Position numbers and translations under genes: made by a program. The notes under the pieces were generated by a model. That model ran no database searches. It was given only the letters and a program-made list of their open reading frames with translations, and had not been told where the DNA came from. Below are positions 12,401-26,100 of a stretch of 64,000 bases of DNA, piece after piece. The DNA is from Phalacrocorax aristotelis (lineage: Eukaryota > Chordata > Aves > Suliformes > Phalacrocoracidae). The number at the start of each line of letters is the position of its first letter. The stretch's first letter is position 1. The stretch lies in contig NC_134283.1 of the NCBI RefSeq assembly GCF_949628215.1, positions 12,399,638 through 12,463,637 on the forward strand, written 5' to 3'.

Positions 12401-12999
12401 CTTAGAATTATTGAAAAAAAAGGAAAAAGTACTCGGGTGAGAGTGAACAAAACCGGGAAGAACAAAATTCAGCTGACTTGAAGAGAAACAGCAGCAGATC
12501 TTTGGATCCCAATCTCTGAGCTGCTAGCTCTAGTCTTTCTTCTTCCTTAAGAACTGGCAGCAGACACACAGTTTAATCGGAGTGCTCTGCATAACTCTCT
12601 GGAGGCACCGGCACTTTCAAAGAAAGTTTCAGCTAAGGATGTAATTCCAAAGATATTTTTCCTTTGATAAAGAAACGTTGTCTCTGCAGGTTTTTTCCTG
12701 ACACAGCTACACCATACTTCTAAGAAAGATGAAAACAGAGAAAAGAAGGGAGGCAGGGGAAGACAAGTCTGGTAATATCGATTTCAGAATTTCGCTGTAT
12801 TGCATCTTAATTGAAAGGCTAAATGCCCACACAACTCTGTAGGTTAGGCCGGCTGGTATTAGGAACCAATACTGCAATTTCCTTACACAAGTGTCTAATA
12901 ACAACATCTGTGAAACCGGTTACACAACGGAATATTTCGAAGAGGGGAGGTTTTGAGTGCAAACACTGCAGATTTTTGCACCGCTGAGGTTGATCCCAC

Positions 13000-14120
13000 A
13001 GCAGTTTGCCGGCGCCGCGGCCAGCCCTGCCTTTCACGGAGATACTGCTGCCCTTATCAGGTGCCAGGCCCGGAGCTTCTCCAGCCTCCCGGGTCCTGCG
13101 GTCTTTCCCGGGCTCCTGTCCCCCGCCAGATAAGGCTGCGGGAGCCCGGGCCCGCCCGCCCCGCCGCTGAGGTGCGATGTGGCTGTGCTGGCGCCGGTAA
13201 CTGGCCCCGGTAAATGCTCCCCGCTGCGAGGGGCACCCCCGAGCTTGGGGAGCACCCCCGGAGCAGTGAGCCCGCGCTGAGGGACACCCACCCGCGGGAG
13301 ACCGTATGTCCCCGAGGCGGGCACCGGGGAAAGCCGGCGGCGGCCCCGCCCGGCCGTGGGGAAACAGCAAGAGGCAAGCGGTCCCTGCAGGGCGGGCAGC
13401 CAGACTTTGCCGCGCTTCAGCGGAGCGGGGCCGCGCAGGAGCGGGCTGAGCCTCCGCCGCCGCGCCGCGGGGCGCCACGTCCAGCCAGTCACAGCCACCG
13501 CCCGTCCCCACCGCTCGAGGGACGCCTCACCCGCCCCCCGGAGGCTGCCCGGCCGCGGGGCTCCCGCGGGCAGCGGGGCGGTGAAGGGGCAGCGCTGCGG
13601 GGAGGGGTAGCTCCTCCCCGCCACCCCCGGAGGTGGAGCCGGGCGGCGCCGTGGGGCAGCGCCGGTATTTCCCGCACGGTCGGGGCACCAGCAGCAGTGG
13701 AGGGACAACTGGCTCGCCCGGAGATGACAGACACTCTGCCGCCCCGCGGCTGCCCGGCGGCGGAGCCGGTAGAGGACGGCTACTTTCGGAAGGTGGGAGG
13801 CGTGGTGGCCGGCTCTATGTGTCCCCCGCGGTGGGCTCTGCGCCCGGGGCAGCCCCGCCCGTGGGCAGTTCGGGTTTGGTGGTCCCCTGCCCACCGCTAG
13901 CGGGCTGCTTTCTCCCGGCGGGGAGTGTCGAGAGCTCCGTCCCTCGGCGGCGGGGAGCTGGGCGCTGGCCGGGGCAGGGCAGAATCCGGCGGTGGGCCCG
14001 GGCTGGGGGGCGCTCTGGGGCGCTCCGTGGGGTCCCGGACCGCCGCCGGCGCGACCCTCCGCTGCCCTGGGACACGCTTCACCCTGCGGGGCGGAAGCAC
14101 TCGTACCTCTACAAAATGAG
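13000..14120. promoter_or_regulatory. CpG island promoter of RHPN2
   Basis: About 1.1 kb of very GC-rich, CpG-dense sequence surrounding the first coding exon of RHPN2 (13724-13792). Many long overlapping open frames here on both strands reflect GC content and not genes. No TATA box is obvious. The island extends into intron 1, typical of a broad vertebrate promoter. Confidence 0.75.
13724..13792 (+). CDS. RHPN2: RHPN2 coding exon 1
   Basis: Residues 1-23, [20 protein letters not shown] then FRK, inside the CpG island. Donor GTGGGA, phase 0. Confidence 0.92.
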
Positions 14121-17100
14121 TGAAATTCTACCTTCTTTGGGTTTCACCCCCCCGCTCTTTCCTGTTCGCCCCCCACTGCATCTCCTTGTTCTCCCTCTAG
14201 TAAATGGCCTTGTGTACCTGCAAGAAAGTGTACTGGAGTAGGGCAGTGAAGTTAACAGACTCGTTAGGAAGTTTTTAATAAACATCTGCCCTAATTTTCA
14301 GACTGAGTGGGCGGCTTATGCCATAACCAGCGCCTGAGTTCCTTCTGCACGGCAGTAATCATAGTTACGCATGGTCTGTAATGCAGCCCTGTGGGCTCCT
14401 GTGAACTTCACCGGAGGTAAAGGGCAGTCACCGCCGTTTTCGGGGAGCTTTGGCTCAGCCTTCCCTCGCTGTTAGGTTGTCCGCGCCTGTAACTGTTGTT
14501 GGTGGGGTGTGGGTACACGGGGGTTTCGGTGTAGATTCTGGATCTGAGACCATAAACGGCTTATTCTACGGAGGAAAAAAGGCCTTATACATCAGGTTGT
14601 TGCTACTCCCCTCTGTGCAAAAATATCCCTCTGATGCACTTCAGCTCCCACCTGGATTACACGGTAGGGAGGCACGTGTGCTTTGCTCTGTTGTCCTCGT
14701 TACAGGCTGGCTGGGTTTTGGCCCCAGTAATCACCGAATTCATAAGCCTGCAGGGGCTTAAGCAACAATACTGCCCTTTAGCAGAGGAACTGCTTGCAGC
14801 TGAAAAGAGTGTAGTTTTACCTGTGCCAGCGGTGCTGCAAGGAATCAGTAATAATGAGACAGGTTGAAACAAAACTTTGACCAAATCTTGTCTGGTTTCT
14901 TCATTTGAGTAATCCTACTGTAATATGTGGTGAGTAATCACCTCTTTCTTAGTAGTCCATGGCAGGAAATCATGAAGTGTGGCAAAGCACTAATTATTTA
15001 GAGTTTTCACAGCTATGTTTTGTATAGTATGGGGTGCTCGTAGGCTGCCTTGAGGCACATTAGTTTAAAAAGTTGACTTTTCATGAACTTGTTAACTTAG
15101 ATAAATCAACCCTTCCACCTATTTGTTTTTACGGATGGGGACTAGCTGAATTTTAACAACCAAGTTGTGCTTCATAAGTCGTAAGAGGAATATGTCTTCT
15201 GTACCCAGACTTGCTAAAGGACTGAGTTTATTTTCAATTAAATTGTATATTAAGGTTAAGTTAACCGATACAACATTAGATCAGTGTAAACCCTATATCT
15301 GTGACAGGAATGAAGTTTTTCTCATATATGAAAATACTGTAAGATCGATTTTATACCTAATCATGAGCATCTTTCCCACTTTTGAATTACTTATGCCTTA
15401 AAGCAGTAGAAGATGGATATGAATCTGTTATTAAATAAATCCGGGTGAGCCAGTGTTGCAGTGGAGCATTCTTCCTTCTGTTCACTCAGATCTTTGAAAG
15501 TTTCATCCAGCTCATAAATGACTTTATTAAAGTTGTAAGCTTCAGATCAGGCTAGATGCTCAAAGCCTTCTGTCCCTAAAAGTTGGATGTAAGCAGGAAA
15601 CCAGTATTCCTTGTTATCCATTAGTTGAATGGTCTCAAAGATCAGAGCTTTCATTCTGACTCAGTAGTTCTAGGAGAAGTGGGGAGAGGGAAAAAAAACA
15701 AACCCAAAACAATCCCACTTCTGGAATCTTGAACAGCTGTGAACCCAAGGAGATACTTTGGGCCTGGTATCTTTAGGCCTTACACGTTCATCTGGATGGT
15801 ATGTTAGGTGATCTCATGTAACTGAAGTTACTGGTTGAGCTGTTCATGTGTGTTCATGGGTCTCCCCCACACCCCACCCTGGCTCCTTTGTGTCACTTCC
15901 CCTTCCTTTTAAATCACACTGCTTTTTCTTTTCCTGAAAGGATTTGAGGGTTGGTTTACCAGCTTTGTTGGTGCAGAATCACATAAATTTCCAAGGCTGA
16001 TCCCTGTGTTTTTAGATCAAAAGACATTTACTTAATTGACCTTCTTACTCTATAAGCTGTGGAGAAAGGTGAAAACACTGGCTTTATATCAGTCCTGCTC
16101 ACAAAAAGGCATCCAAGCACTCTTTACACAAGGAAGTTGTCTTCTGTACTTTACAAGAATATTGTGCACAACGAAATTTTATAATTAAGAAAAATTGAGC
16201 AGTTGATACAATATCCATGTGTTTTAGACTCTTGATATTTTCTTTTGATAAATAGATTACTGTGAGAAGTATGCTCAATGTTGGTATAGTGCCCTTTTCT
16301 GTATTATGCTTTTTGAAGTCTTAAATACAGCATACCAGAAAACAGCCCTCAGTATCCTCAAGATGCAATATGTAAATCAAATTAGTTACTTAATTCTTGT
16401 TCAGCACTTTTTTCCTGTTGGGAGGAGGCCCTGTAAAACTATGACTGGCTCTATGTAAAGGGCCGTGACCTGAAATGGGGAAACAGATACACAGTCCTGT
16501 TTCCTGCTTAGACTTCTCTTGCCACACTGGAAAGTTAGGCTTGCTGTGGCACTGCCAGGTGAGTCTGAGATATGATGGGTGGCAGCTTCTGCAGTCCACT
16601 TGCACCATTCCTCAGAATCCCTCTCTCCATTTCCTTCCAGCAATGTCAGAGCTGTTCTGTAGGGACCTTTTATTTCCCTTAACCCATCTCTGTCCATTAT
16701 CTCCTCCTTCCCGATGGCAAAGGCTTGTCATATTTATATAGGCAAAATTAAACTTTCCTTAAACCTATAAGATGCTTTGAGCTGGCTTGGGTGATTTTTT
16801 TTTTTTAATTATCTAGTTTTAAGGAAATTACCTGTGCAGCCACACAGGGTATATGCAACTCTGTCAATGTGGCCCCTGTTTTTTTCCCCTAACATTTCCC
16901 CTCCAAAACAACTCTCTTTAACTATTTGATTAGCCACAACTGACCTTGTGAGAAGGATTTTAGTTTTAACAACAGCAGCAAAAAAAAAAAAATCCTCGCT
17001 GGTGTCCTGAAGAGGCTATGGCGAGGTAGAAGAAGCACCTTACCTTCCATCAAAAAGAAGATGGATCTTCTGTCTAGAACTTTTTACTTTCTGGGAACAT

Positions 17101-20100
17101 AATGCACCAGGAAACTGGTTCTGCTACTGATTTGTTTATTTCAACCATCAGATGCAGGTAGCTTAATTCAGTATATTGCATAGTACATTGCCAGGGCAAA
17201 TTGTACCTGTACTTAGGTGGTGCAAGTGCTCTTGGACTGTCAGCCTTGTGCCTCATTGTCCTCTGCGCAGAGTTCCACATTCTTTCACTATTACTGGCAG
17301 CAACCTGTGAATCTACCATACATATCCCACGTATCCATCCAAATTCTGCTCCTGGTCTTTCTTCCCTATGAAAGAGCTTGTGGTCAGCAGAAAATAGTGA
17401 CAAAACTAATGGTAAGAGCAAAGAACAATTTCTTTTAAAAGTAGAGCAAGGCATTTAGACAGGAAGGATTTTTCAGCAGACCAGTAGTAATTAAAGCAGG
17501 TCCATCCTTGTGTGCTGCTTTGCTTATGTGAGATGGTTCTCCCACCTTTGGGGAAATTATTCTTTAAGCCTGCCATGGCCCTGTGCATTGCTTGGCCTCT
17601 CAGATCTCTTTCTGGTTTTTGACCTACTTTTGAATTCTTGTGGGAGAAACAATTCTCTCTTTCAAGCTGTTCTACCGTTCCTTTTTGTCCCTTTTTTCAT
17701 TACAGCACACAACCCCACTATACCAGTAACTTTTCACAAAGTAAATATCCCCAAAACACAGCAATATACTGAACCTGGGATGTTTATAAAGTAATATTCA
17801 TTCAATCATGGGATCCAATGCTTATGTGGTGATCTATTAGTGGGACTATGCCTGGCCTGTTTTGTGGGGTGGGGTTGTTGTTGTTTTTGTTTTTTTTTTT
17901 TTCCTGGGTGGGTAGAAGCAGAACAAGGAAGAGATATCTAGCAAGTTCTTTCTCCTGTATCTTTGCCATCTTGGTTTACTGCTTTGCAGTACCTTATGCA
18001 GCCTGTAACTTCTCGCATTCCCTAATCAGTCAGGAAGTTGCAATAAATAATAAGAAAGAGCCATAGTTAATTTTCCAAGGTTACCCTTTCTGTAGCTCCA
18101 AGCATCTGTAGGTACAGCACTAAGCATCCTGTCTTCAATTTGGTTGTTTTAGATAGCAGTCCATTGTGGTGCATGGAGGAGGAGCAATGGGGCAGCTAGC
18201 TTAATTAATCTTTAATTCTGATCAGTTTAATGAAATTGCATAGTTTCTTTTCTTTTCCCATTCTTAAAGCTTTGGTTCCATTCTGTGAAGCTAGACTCTT
18301 ATCATACAGACCAAGCTGATGATTCAGAAAGAAAGATGGTATATATTAGTCCTCCTTGTCAGGGGAAAGGGCTAAAACCAGAAAACAAGCAGCTCCATAA
18401 ATGAAGCACCAGTCTGAAAATTATTATAGGTATGGTGACCAGCACCTCCCTAATTAACTCTCACTGCTTAGCTTCTGGGGTTTCTTCTGCAGGGTTTCCC
18501 CCTTCCCCCTCCAAACTGTAGTTAATATATCAGTTTACCAACCTGCTACACCTGTGCTTCCACTGGGGTTTAGTTCATGTGGTTGTTTTTAGTCATTAGT
18601 AGCCAGGCAACCATAAACATTAGCATCGACGCAGGAATATTTATTTGCCTATTTGCTCTCTTTCCACTTGTCTAGTGGTGCAGAAAGAATGTTGTGATGA
18701 TTCATACCCCATGTCATGCCATATCCACTCATTATATAGAAATCCCCAAAATGTAAAACTGAAAGTAGGCCTTCATGTGAAACTAAGAGTCATCTGAAAC
18801 TTGGTTAGTCAAGAGACAGACATCTCTGATGAAATATTTTCATTTTGCTTGGTGAGCAGTTTGGCAAAATGGAATATTGTATAGAAAAATATGTATTTGG
18901 AATTTAATACAATACTTAGTTGTAAAACTTGATATTAATCTTTGGGGCCAGGGACTTGTAAAATACTTGCTCATGGAACAAGTAGACCAGGCTCTGGAAG
19001 ACTAGATCTTTCTCCTCCCTCTCCCCCCCTTTTTTTAACTCGGATAAAACTTCTGCTATTGAAAGACTTGCACTATATAGCTAAAATTTCAACATAGAAC
19101 TAGTAGAAACATGCAAATAGAAACTTTAATTATAGTAGTAGAAGAAGGTACGGAAATAACCACAATAATTTAGCAGGACTTAGGATCAGTTCTAGAGATA
19201 CTGGTGTGAATTGTGCTGTTTACTACAATTGCTGTTACAGCCAAAGAAGTTACATGCATAAGTTAAATCACATACAGGTCTAAATACCTGGAGGATATGG
19301 CCATTTGCGTACACTACTGGGCTTGACAAGCAGCACAGGTTGCACTGGCTGGAAAGGAATGTTTTATTTTAAGTAAGAAGGCACACCCAGTCTCAACTCT
19401 GTGTCACCTTCAGACAGTATGTAGCTCATCCTAAAAGTTCAAACCAGTACTTCATAAATCATATTTATGTTAATTTCAAATGCTTACTGCGATTACTCAT
19501 GGTTTGGTAAACAGTCATGATTTTTGTGTCCATCACAACTGAATTTCTGATACTAATAGTTTTGTTTTGAAGAAAGAACTTCCTGGTATTCCAATTAAAT
19601 ACAACTGCTTCTGTATTTAGGACCCATACTTTTGATAGCAACCTTCTCTGTGTGGTAGGTAATTTATCAAGGCTTAGAGCCTAAACTTGGAAAACAACAA
19701 AGATATTGCCTATACCCCTTAGACTGGGGGATTTTAAGGCTCCTTCAGATGGGAGGTAAGCATTGTTGCCTTATGCAGAGGCAAGATCCATCTATAGCTA
19801 ACCTGGAGTACCTGGCTGCAGGCTTGCCTAGCCACCTTCTCTGCCCCCACCCAATCTGTGGAATAAAATCTCCCCCAAATCCCACGTGAGTTATGAACAG
19901 TTAGTCAGCTGCTTCCTAGCTCTGCTTGAGCTCCTGCTCTTGAGCTGGCTGTGCCTGGTCTGACAGAGACAGTGTCACACTGAGATCTCACAGACATTCA
20001 TAATACACCTGTTTGCCAAGTAAGTGTGTGTGGGGTAATGTTTATAAACTTAAAAATAAAACCCAGTGGGATATCCTGCCACCTAAGCTCAGGCATTAGT

Positions 20101-23100
20101 TCTAACAAGAGATGAGCAGCAATCCCATTGGAATCTCTTGGCATACCTTATTAATTAGTCAGAGGATTGCTATTGAACATGCAGGCCCTTCACCAGGAGG
20201 TGCATGTTTGTCTACTCTCAGAGTCTATTTCTGTCAAGGTGTTACCTGACTAGGTACCTAAATAACTTATAGCAATAATCTATGACTCTTGTGCAGGTCT
20301 CGCCTCTGATAATGATATATTAAAAAAACATCAGCTTCCTGATTCTGCAGTTCAACAGTGCATCTGAGCAGGACGAAATAAAGTAACTAGCTAACTGAAC
20401 TTTATGTTTTAAAGAATTTTTATTGGTTCAGGAGGTAAGGATAATAATATTCAAGCACTTTAAACACTTTGAAAAGAAGCATAGCTATGCTGGGGGAAAA
20501 AGGCTCTAAAACTGATAGCTGAGTTTATTATTTGAACTGTCTTCAGGGCAGATTTACTCAATTTATTTGTCTTTTTCCCCTAGCCTGCAAAAGCATGTAA
20601 TGAAAGCTTAAATCATACTTCATGTGTGGTCATTTTTGTAACTTCCTTAGTAATAACCATTCTTTTGTTGGTATTTAATTAATAATTTACTGATAGCATA
20701 TAAGTCAGGGTAAAATCCAGTTTGTTCCCAAGTTGTCTTGGCTCGGCAAAGAAATAAACAGTAATTAAACAAAGCATCTAGCATTCTGCTGATGAGAAAT
20801 GAAACAGTAGGTGTGGAAACCACTGGGAAGTTTGGCTGCCAGATATTGTAATGATCTGAACGTTAACATTCCTGGGATTGTCCAAATGTGAACCAAACAC
20901 AAATGCTGTCTGGGAAAGGGATCTCTACATGGAGGAGGACAAAATGAAGTACTTGCTTGGACCTGCCTGCTAAATAACTTCTTAGTACATAGCAATTGTG
21001 CTTTACACGAGGGGGAGTCTTCCCCAGATGGTGGATTTCCCATGTGTTTTTGCAGATACGGGTTATTTTTGCTGTCTTCTATTCAGACTTCTCGCTATCA
21101 GTTTTCTGGCAGCTTGACTATAAATAAAGAGTTTAAGCCCACAAATGAACACAAACTAGCTGAGCGGCCCCATCCCCTGTGCAGGAGGTGCAAAAAGCAA
21201 CGTTTTCCAAAAGGTAAAATATGAGTTCCTTATAGGCCTTGAGAAGTAAATGGGAGGTATGTGCTTGCAGCAGGTGAGCCTATCCTGAAAAGAGACTCCT
21301 CTATCCACAAGAAGCCTTTCATCAGGGAGACAAAAGTGCAGCACTTCCAGGCATGCTGGAAGTGATGTGGATGCCTCAGTCTATTAGTGCCTTGTCCTCT
21401 TAGGCCCCAGGGCTGTTTTTGCATTAAAGCTTCATACAGAGATTAGTGGCTGGTCCAGAAATGCAGGGGACATTGCTGCCATTTTTTTCTCTTTGTACAG
21501 AGTTTAAGATCTTTGCAGTTTTGCACTCATTGTTCAGTGGGAGCTTGTTTGATTTCTGGGCTGGAGCTTGATCAAAGGTCCACTGAAATAAACACACTGC
21601 TTATACAGAGCTTCATTGGCTTGGGAATCAGGCAGTTGATCTTCCTGAAAAAGATCCCAGAAGTAGAGCTATAAAGAAGTATTTGAATGATGCCATGAAA
21701 TTTGTTTGGGACACAGGAGGGGCAGAGAGTTCTGGAAAGAAGCTGCAGCTTTAACAGAGAAAATGAAGACAAGGGCAAGGCAAGGATACGTTTAGGGAGG
21801 ACTAAGTGGTTGTGAAAGAAGTTGGAAGAAAGCATAACAGACATATACAGGGATATAGAGATGAAAGGCCCAGGATGGGAATCAAGTATTCAAACCAAAT
21901 GCAAAAGCAAAGTTCAAATGAAAATTGGCACGGATAGAGTGGAAGGAGAGAAGATTCGAATACCAGTAATGGAGAAAGATTATACAACACGGAGTGAAGA
22001 AAAAGCAAAGAAAAACAGCGGCAGCCTAGAAAAAGAAACAGGCTAAGAGCAGGAGGCAACTTGTGGATACAAGACCATGTTGTACCTTTAAGTGTGTCTT
22101 GCTTGTGTCTCTGTGTATAAATGTGTGTAAAGGAGCATAAAGTATTTGGTAGTTAAAGGATTACTTTTAATCTGAGAGGAATGATGGGTTTGCTATGTGT
22201 GCATGTCCTCTCCAGTAAGATGTTCATCTTCTATGTACTGTGCTTGCTGCCTGTGCTTTCTCAACAAAGAGAGTATATATCGTGCACTCAAGTTTTGGCC
22301 TTCTGTTGTAATTGGTATTTCAGTCCAGAAATATTTCTGCAACTTGAAAAAATATGCAACAGTAAATTATTCTAGTCATCTGGCAAATGGTGCTTCTGAA
22401 AATGTTTGCACAAGCTTCCTGTCATTTTTTCCTATTTATTAGAAACTTTTCAAACTATGGATTTAAAATTATTAATATTAGGCTATGTGCTTGCTCAGTT
22501 GAACTACTGTAATCTGGATTGATCAGCTAATTTCTCTATTTTCAAGTCAGTTTGCCTTCACTTGCCAACCCAAATAAGAACTAAACTTCAAATAGACGAT
22601 TAGAACTTCATGTTCTGTTTAAATACTTGCTTTTGTTGTGCTGGTATGTCATTGCCTGACCACTTATAATTAGAGCCTATTGAGAGACTTTGAAATGCTG
22701 TTATACCAAAATAATTTTTTTCTAGACAAAACTAAGAGGAAGAGGTCCAAAATAGTGTGTAATTTAGTGGCTGGAGTACTTGAGGGAAGACTTGTATCAG
22801 AGACATCCAAGCCTCCTTCTTGTGTAATGAATGATCTAGTAGGACCCTGATAAGCTTTGTTACCCAGCAAGGCCAACCAAAAGGACATGGTTTATATTTA
22901 AGGGTAAGCCTTAAAACAGAGTGGTCTCTTAATATTATTTTAATATTATTCTGTGGTACACCAGAAAAGTGATCCTGGGCCACAAAAAGAGACATCGTGT
23001 TTTCTTGCAAATGCTGTGGAAACTGAGTATGGATAATCTCCCAGGGATTTGATTAAATGCTATCTCATATAAAGTTTAATGTAATGTTTTAATGATATGC

Positions 23101-26100
23101 AAATGAAAAAGTAAGTGTAGCATTTAGCGCTAGGTTAATGGTTGGACTTGATGATCCTAAATGTCTTTTCCAACCTAAATGATACTGTGATTTCTGAACA
23201 TAGAGCTTATCAGTGCTCACCAGAGTACAATGGCTCAGTCCTGCCCAAACACGGGTTGCAGTAGTTTTGAGTCCTGTGCTTGTGTAAGGTATGCACGTAC
23301 ACAGGAGCATTCTTGTGAATTCTGAATTTCATGCTTTACTTTTTAAGGGCTTAATTTGATGAGTTTCTGAAGGTATAATCATTATCTTACCCTGTCAAGC
23401 TCTATTATTCCATATCATACCTTATCCTATCTCATATTGTACCATTTCCCATCTTACTTGATACGGAGCTATGAATATGTTATCTTAGGCCAACAGGTAA
23501 CGAGAAGAACGAATGGGCGGATAAATCATTGCATCTGGCACTGTGAACATACACAGATGAAGTTCTTAGAAAGCTTATTCATATTTTACATTTTTGGTGC
23601 AGTATGCAAAGGTGCTGTTGGGTTAGGGCAGGGCAGACTTAAAGATCAGAGAGCATTTCCTGGGTGTGAAGAGCTGTGCAGGTAAGCAGCACTGTGCCAA
23701 AAATAAGTTTGAGATATGAAGAGAACCACCTAGGGAAGGAGGGGTAGGAAGCATGCTGAAGGTCTGAGCACCAGAAGGAACAAGAGCAGAGATCCTCAGA
23801 AAGGTTCTTAAAACTGTGAGTAGTGGTGCCACCAAAGCTTGTTTTCTGATAGAGTTGTATTTCAAGCCTGCGTGTGTCCCGATACGGAACTCTCATATTT
23901 TTGCAAAGGTTAAGCAGAAGCTTTGATAGGAGTTCTGCCTTGCCAGATACTGGTTTTATGAAACCCACAGAAACTTCATAACATGCTGTCAAATTTGGTT
24001 GTAATTGGAAAAAAGCTTTAAAAGATTTCTAGGGGAGAACAGACAGACTCACACGTGTACATAAGCTTTAAAACAAGTATTTTCTGCCTGGATTTTAATG
24101 TTGCATGCTTTGGTCATGATGTCTCTTGCTTTTAATGACCATGTTTGAGGAAAGAAACACTGTCAGTCTTTAATCACTGATGTCAATGTAGTTAATTTGT
24201 ATTCATACAGAACCCATGCCATTAAAGTTCATCTGAATTCAGTGTTACTCCTTTTCCAGAGTCTGTTCCAACAGCAACAAAACCCCTCGTTTCCTCAATT
24301 CTAGGGATGTAATCCTCTTGCTGAGACTGGTCGAAGCAAACTGCAAAATCAAAGAGCTGTCCTAAACCAACAGATCTTAAGAGCAGTAAGAATGAGAGCT
24401 GGTGCTGAAAATCTTTTAAGGTATGTATTGCTACTTCCCAGTTATCTTGCCTGAGCAACAAAATTATTTTTTAAAAAATTTTTAAATGACTCTTAGCTAC
24501 TGCTTTTTACCAGTCTGCCTAACTGCTCCCCTAACATGCTGAATAAATTACTGCTGGATGCTTTGTGAATCTCCCTGGAGTTTTTTAAATGCTGCAGCTC
24601 TAGAGAGTTATTACCTGCTGTAAAGTGCACTTTCAAAGCTGCTGTGTTGTAGCAAATGAGCTGAATGTTAGACTATCTTATGTTGCTCTGTTTGATCAGC
24701 TTTATTGCTAGTGATAATGGCAAGTGAACCTTGCTGAATAATGTAATGAGTCCTTTTTACACCTTGCATCAAATAAAGGTATTGTCACTATGCTTTTTCC
24801 AAGATTCGTTAGGTCTGTGCTTTGCAGTGGACAGGACCATCGGCTGCCTTATTTATTCCATGTAGTACTGATATAGGAGTAGGCAGCTAGCATACATCTA
24901 ATTTGAACTGAGTTACAGTTGCCACCAAATTCTCCTACCATTCGAGGTGACTGGGAGAGACATTGCCTTTTCTCTATTACATTTTGTCCATCAAATGATT
25001 TTTTTTTTTTTAAGACACAGTTTCTTATGTGGCTGTCCCCCTAGGAATAGCCTAATGTCGACTCTGTCATAAGGCAATTACATCCCGTGGTTAACTGCTT
25101 GGCAAACAGTCCTGTAGCTTTCCAACAATCTATCCTTCTGTTACACAGGAGAACTGAAAATTTCCCCAATACTCATCTGCAAGTCTTCTGTTGTGTCTGT
25201 TTCTCTGGAACTGGAGGAACAATGGGTTTCTGAGAACAAAACAGTCAATAGACTTCCACTAGAGAAGTGAAAATGCTTGGATAAATTCACTTTTCTTAAA
25301 CTTGCCGTTAATTGATAGGTTGCCCTTTGCCTGTCACTTGCCTTTATCTCCAGTCTTGGCAAGAGAGGTGACAGATCCAAAGCTTATATAGTTTTAGCCT
25401 CTGTGACAGACTACGTTTTGCTTTGTTTTCTGGTAGTTGACTTAAGGAGTAAGACTTAGGGTCTTTTGCTACCTCTTGTATGCATAGCAGAATTATTTTG
25501 CTTTTGAAACTGAACACTGTTCATTCAGTAGATGTTTCTGCATGCCAACTCGGGAGGAGTGTTTGGAAAGGCTAGGGGGATGAGCAATATCTAATGTGAA
25601 CACCGGTTAATCTAACATTCAACCTAAAGATGTTTTAAAGTTCGGCTCCTGATACCAATGTTAACTCCTGAAATACTGAAGTTGCTATTGACAAGAGTGG
25701 GAGCAAAGCCTATTTGAAGAGCAGAGGATCGGACTTATTTCTAAGTTATTAAAAATCTAAAATGAATTTACACCTGTTAGACTCCTAAAACTTGCTAGCT
25801 CTTTGAAAGAAGCAATTTTAAAAGTAACTTGACCACAAGATAGTTCACGTGACTAGAAGTATTTACAGTCTCCTAAGGGAAAAGCATAAATAAATGAGCT
25901 TTATGTTTTCAGCTTCTATTTGCATTTCATCAGGTTCTAAAAGAAGCAAACCAATTGCTGTCCACAGGGAGCCTCCTGCAACAGGGCTTGAGAAAAAACT
26001 GGAAATGCAAGTTTCTTTACTTTTGGCTGAAAGTAAATGCTAGGCTTGAAACAAATGATCCGTATCGTGCAAAGGCTTTTGTTTTTAGAACTTCTGAAAG

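Larger units (their letters stand above)
7065..13000. other. Intergenic region between divergent GPATCH1 and RHPN2
   Basis: About 6 kb of mostly AT-rich sequence between the two head-to-head genes; the first 200 bases belong to the GPATCH1 CpG region. It holds A/C-rich low-complexity sequence at 7999-8055, a (CAA)n run at 9461-9478 and a G-run near 10121. No conserved coding exon, tRNA or known transposon is recognised. A 267-base open frame at 10342-10608 (minus) is discussed as a finding. Confidence 0.65.

Noticed and set aside
12819-14241. Many long open frames on both strands (up to 286 codons)
   Set aside because: They overlap each other in several frames within the RHPN2 CpG island, are rich in proline, arginine and glycine as expected from GC content, and resemble no known protein. 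Only 13724-13792 is supported.
21822-22046. Lysine/glutamate-rich 74-codon frame in RHPN2 intron 1
   Set aside because: Looks like translated purine-rich intron sequence; no homology recognised.
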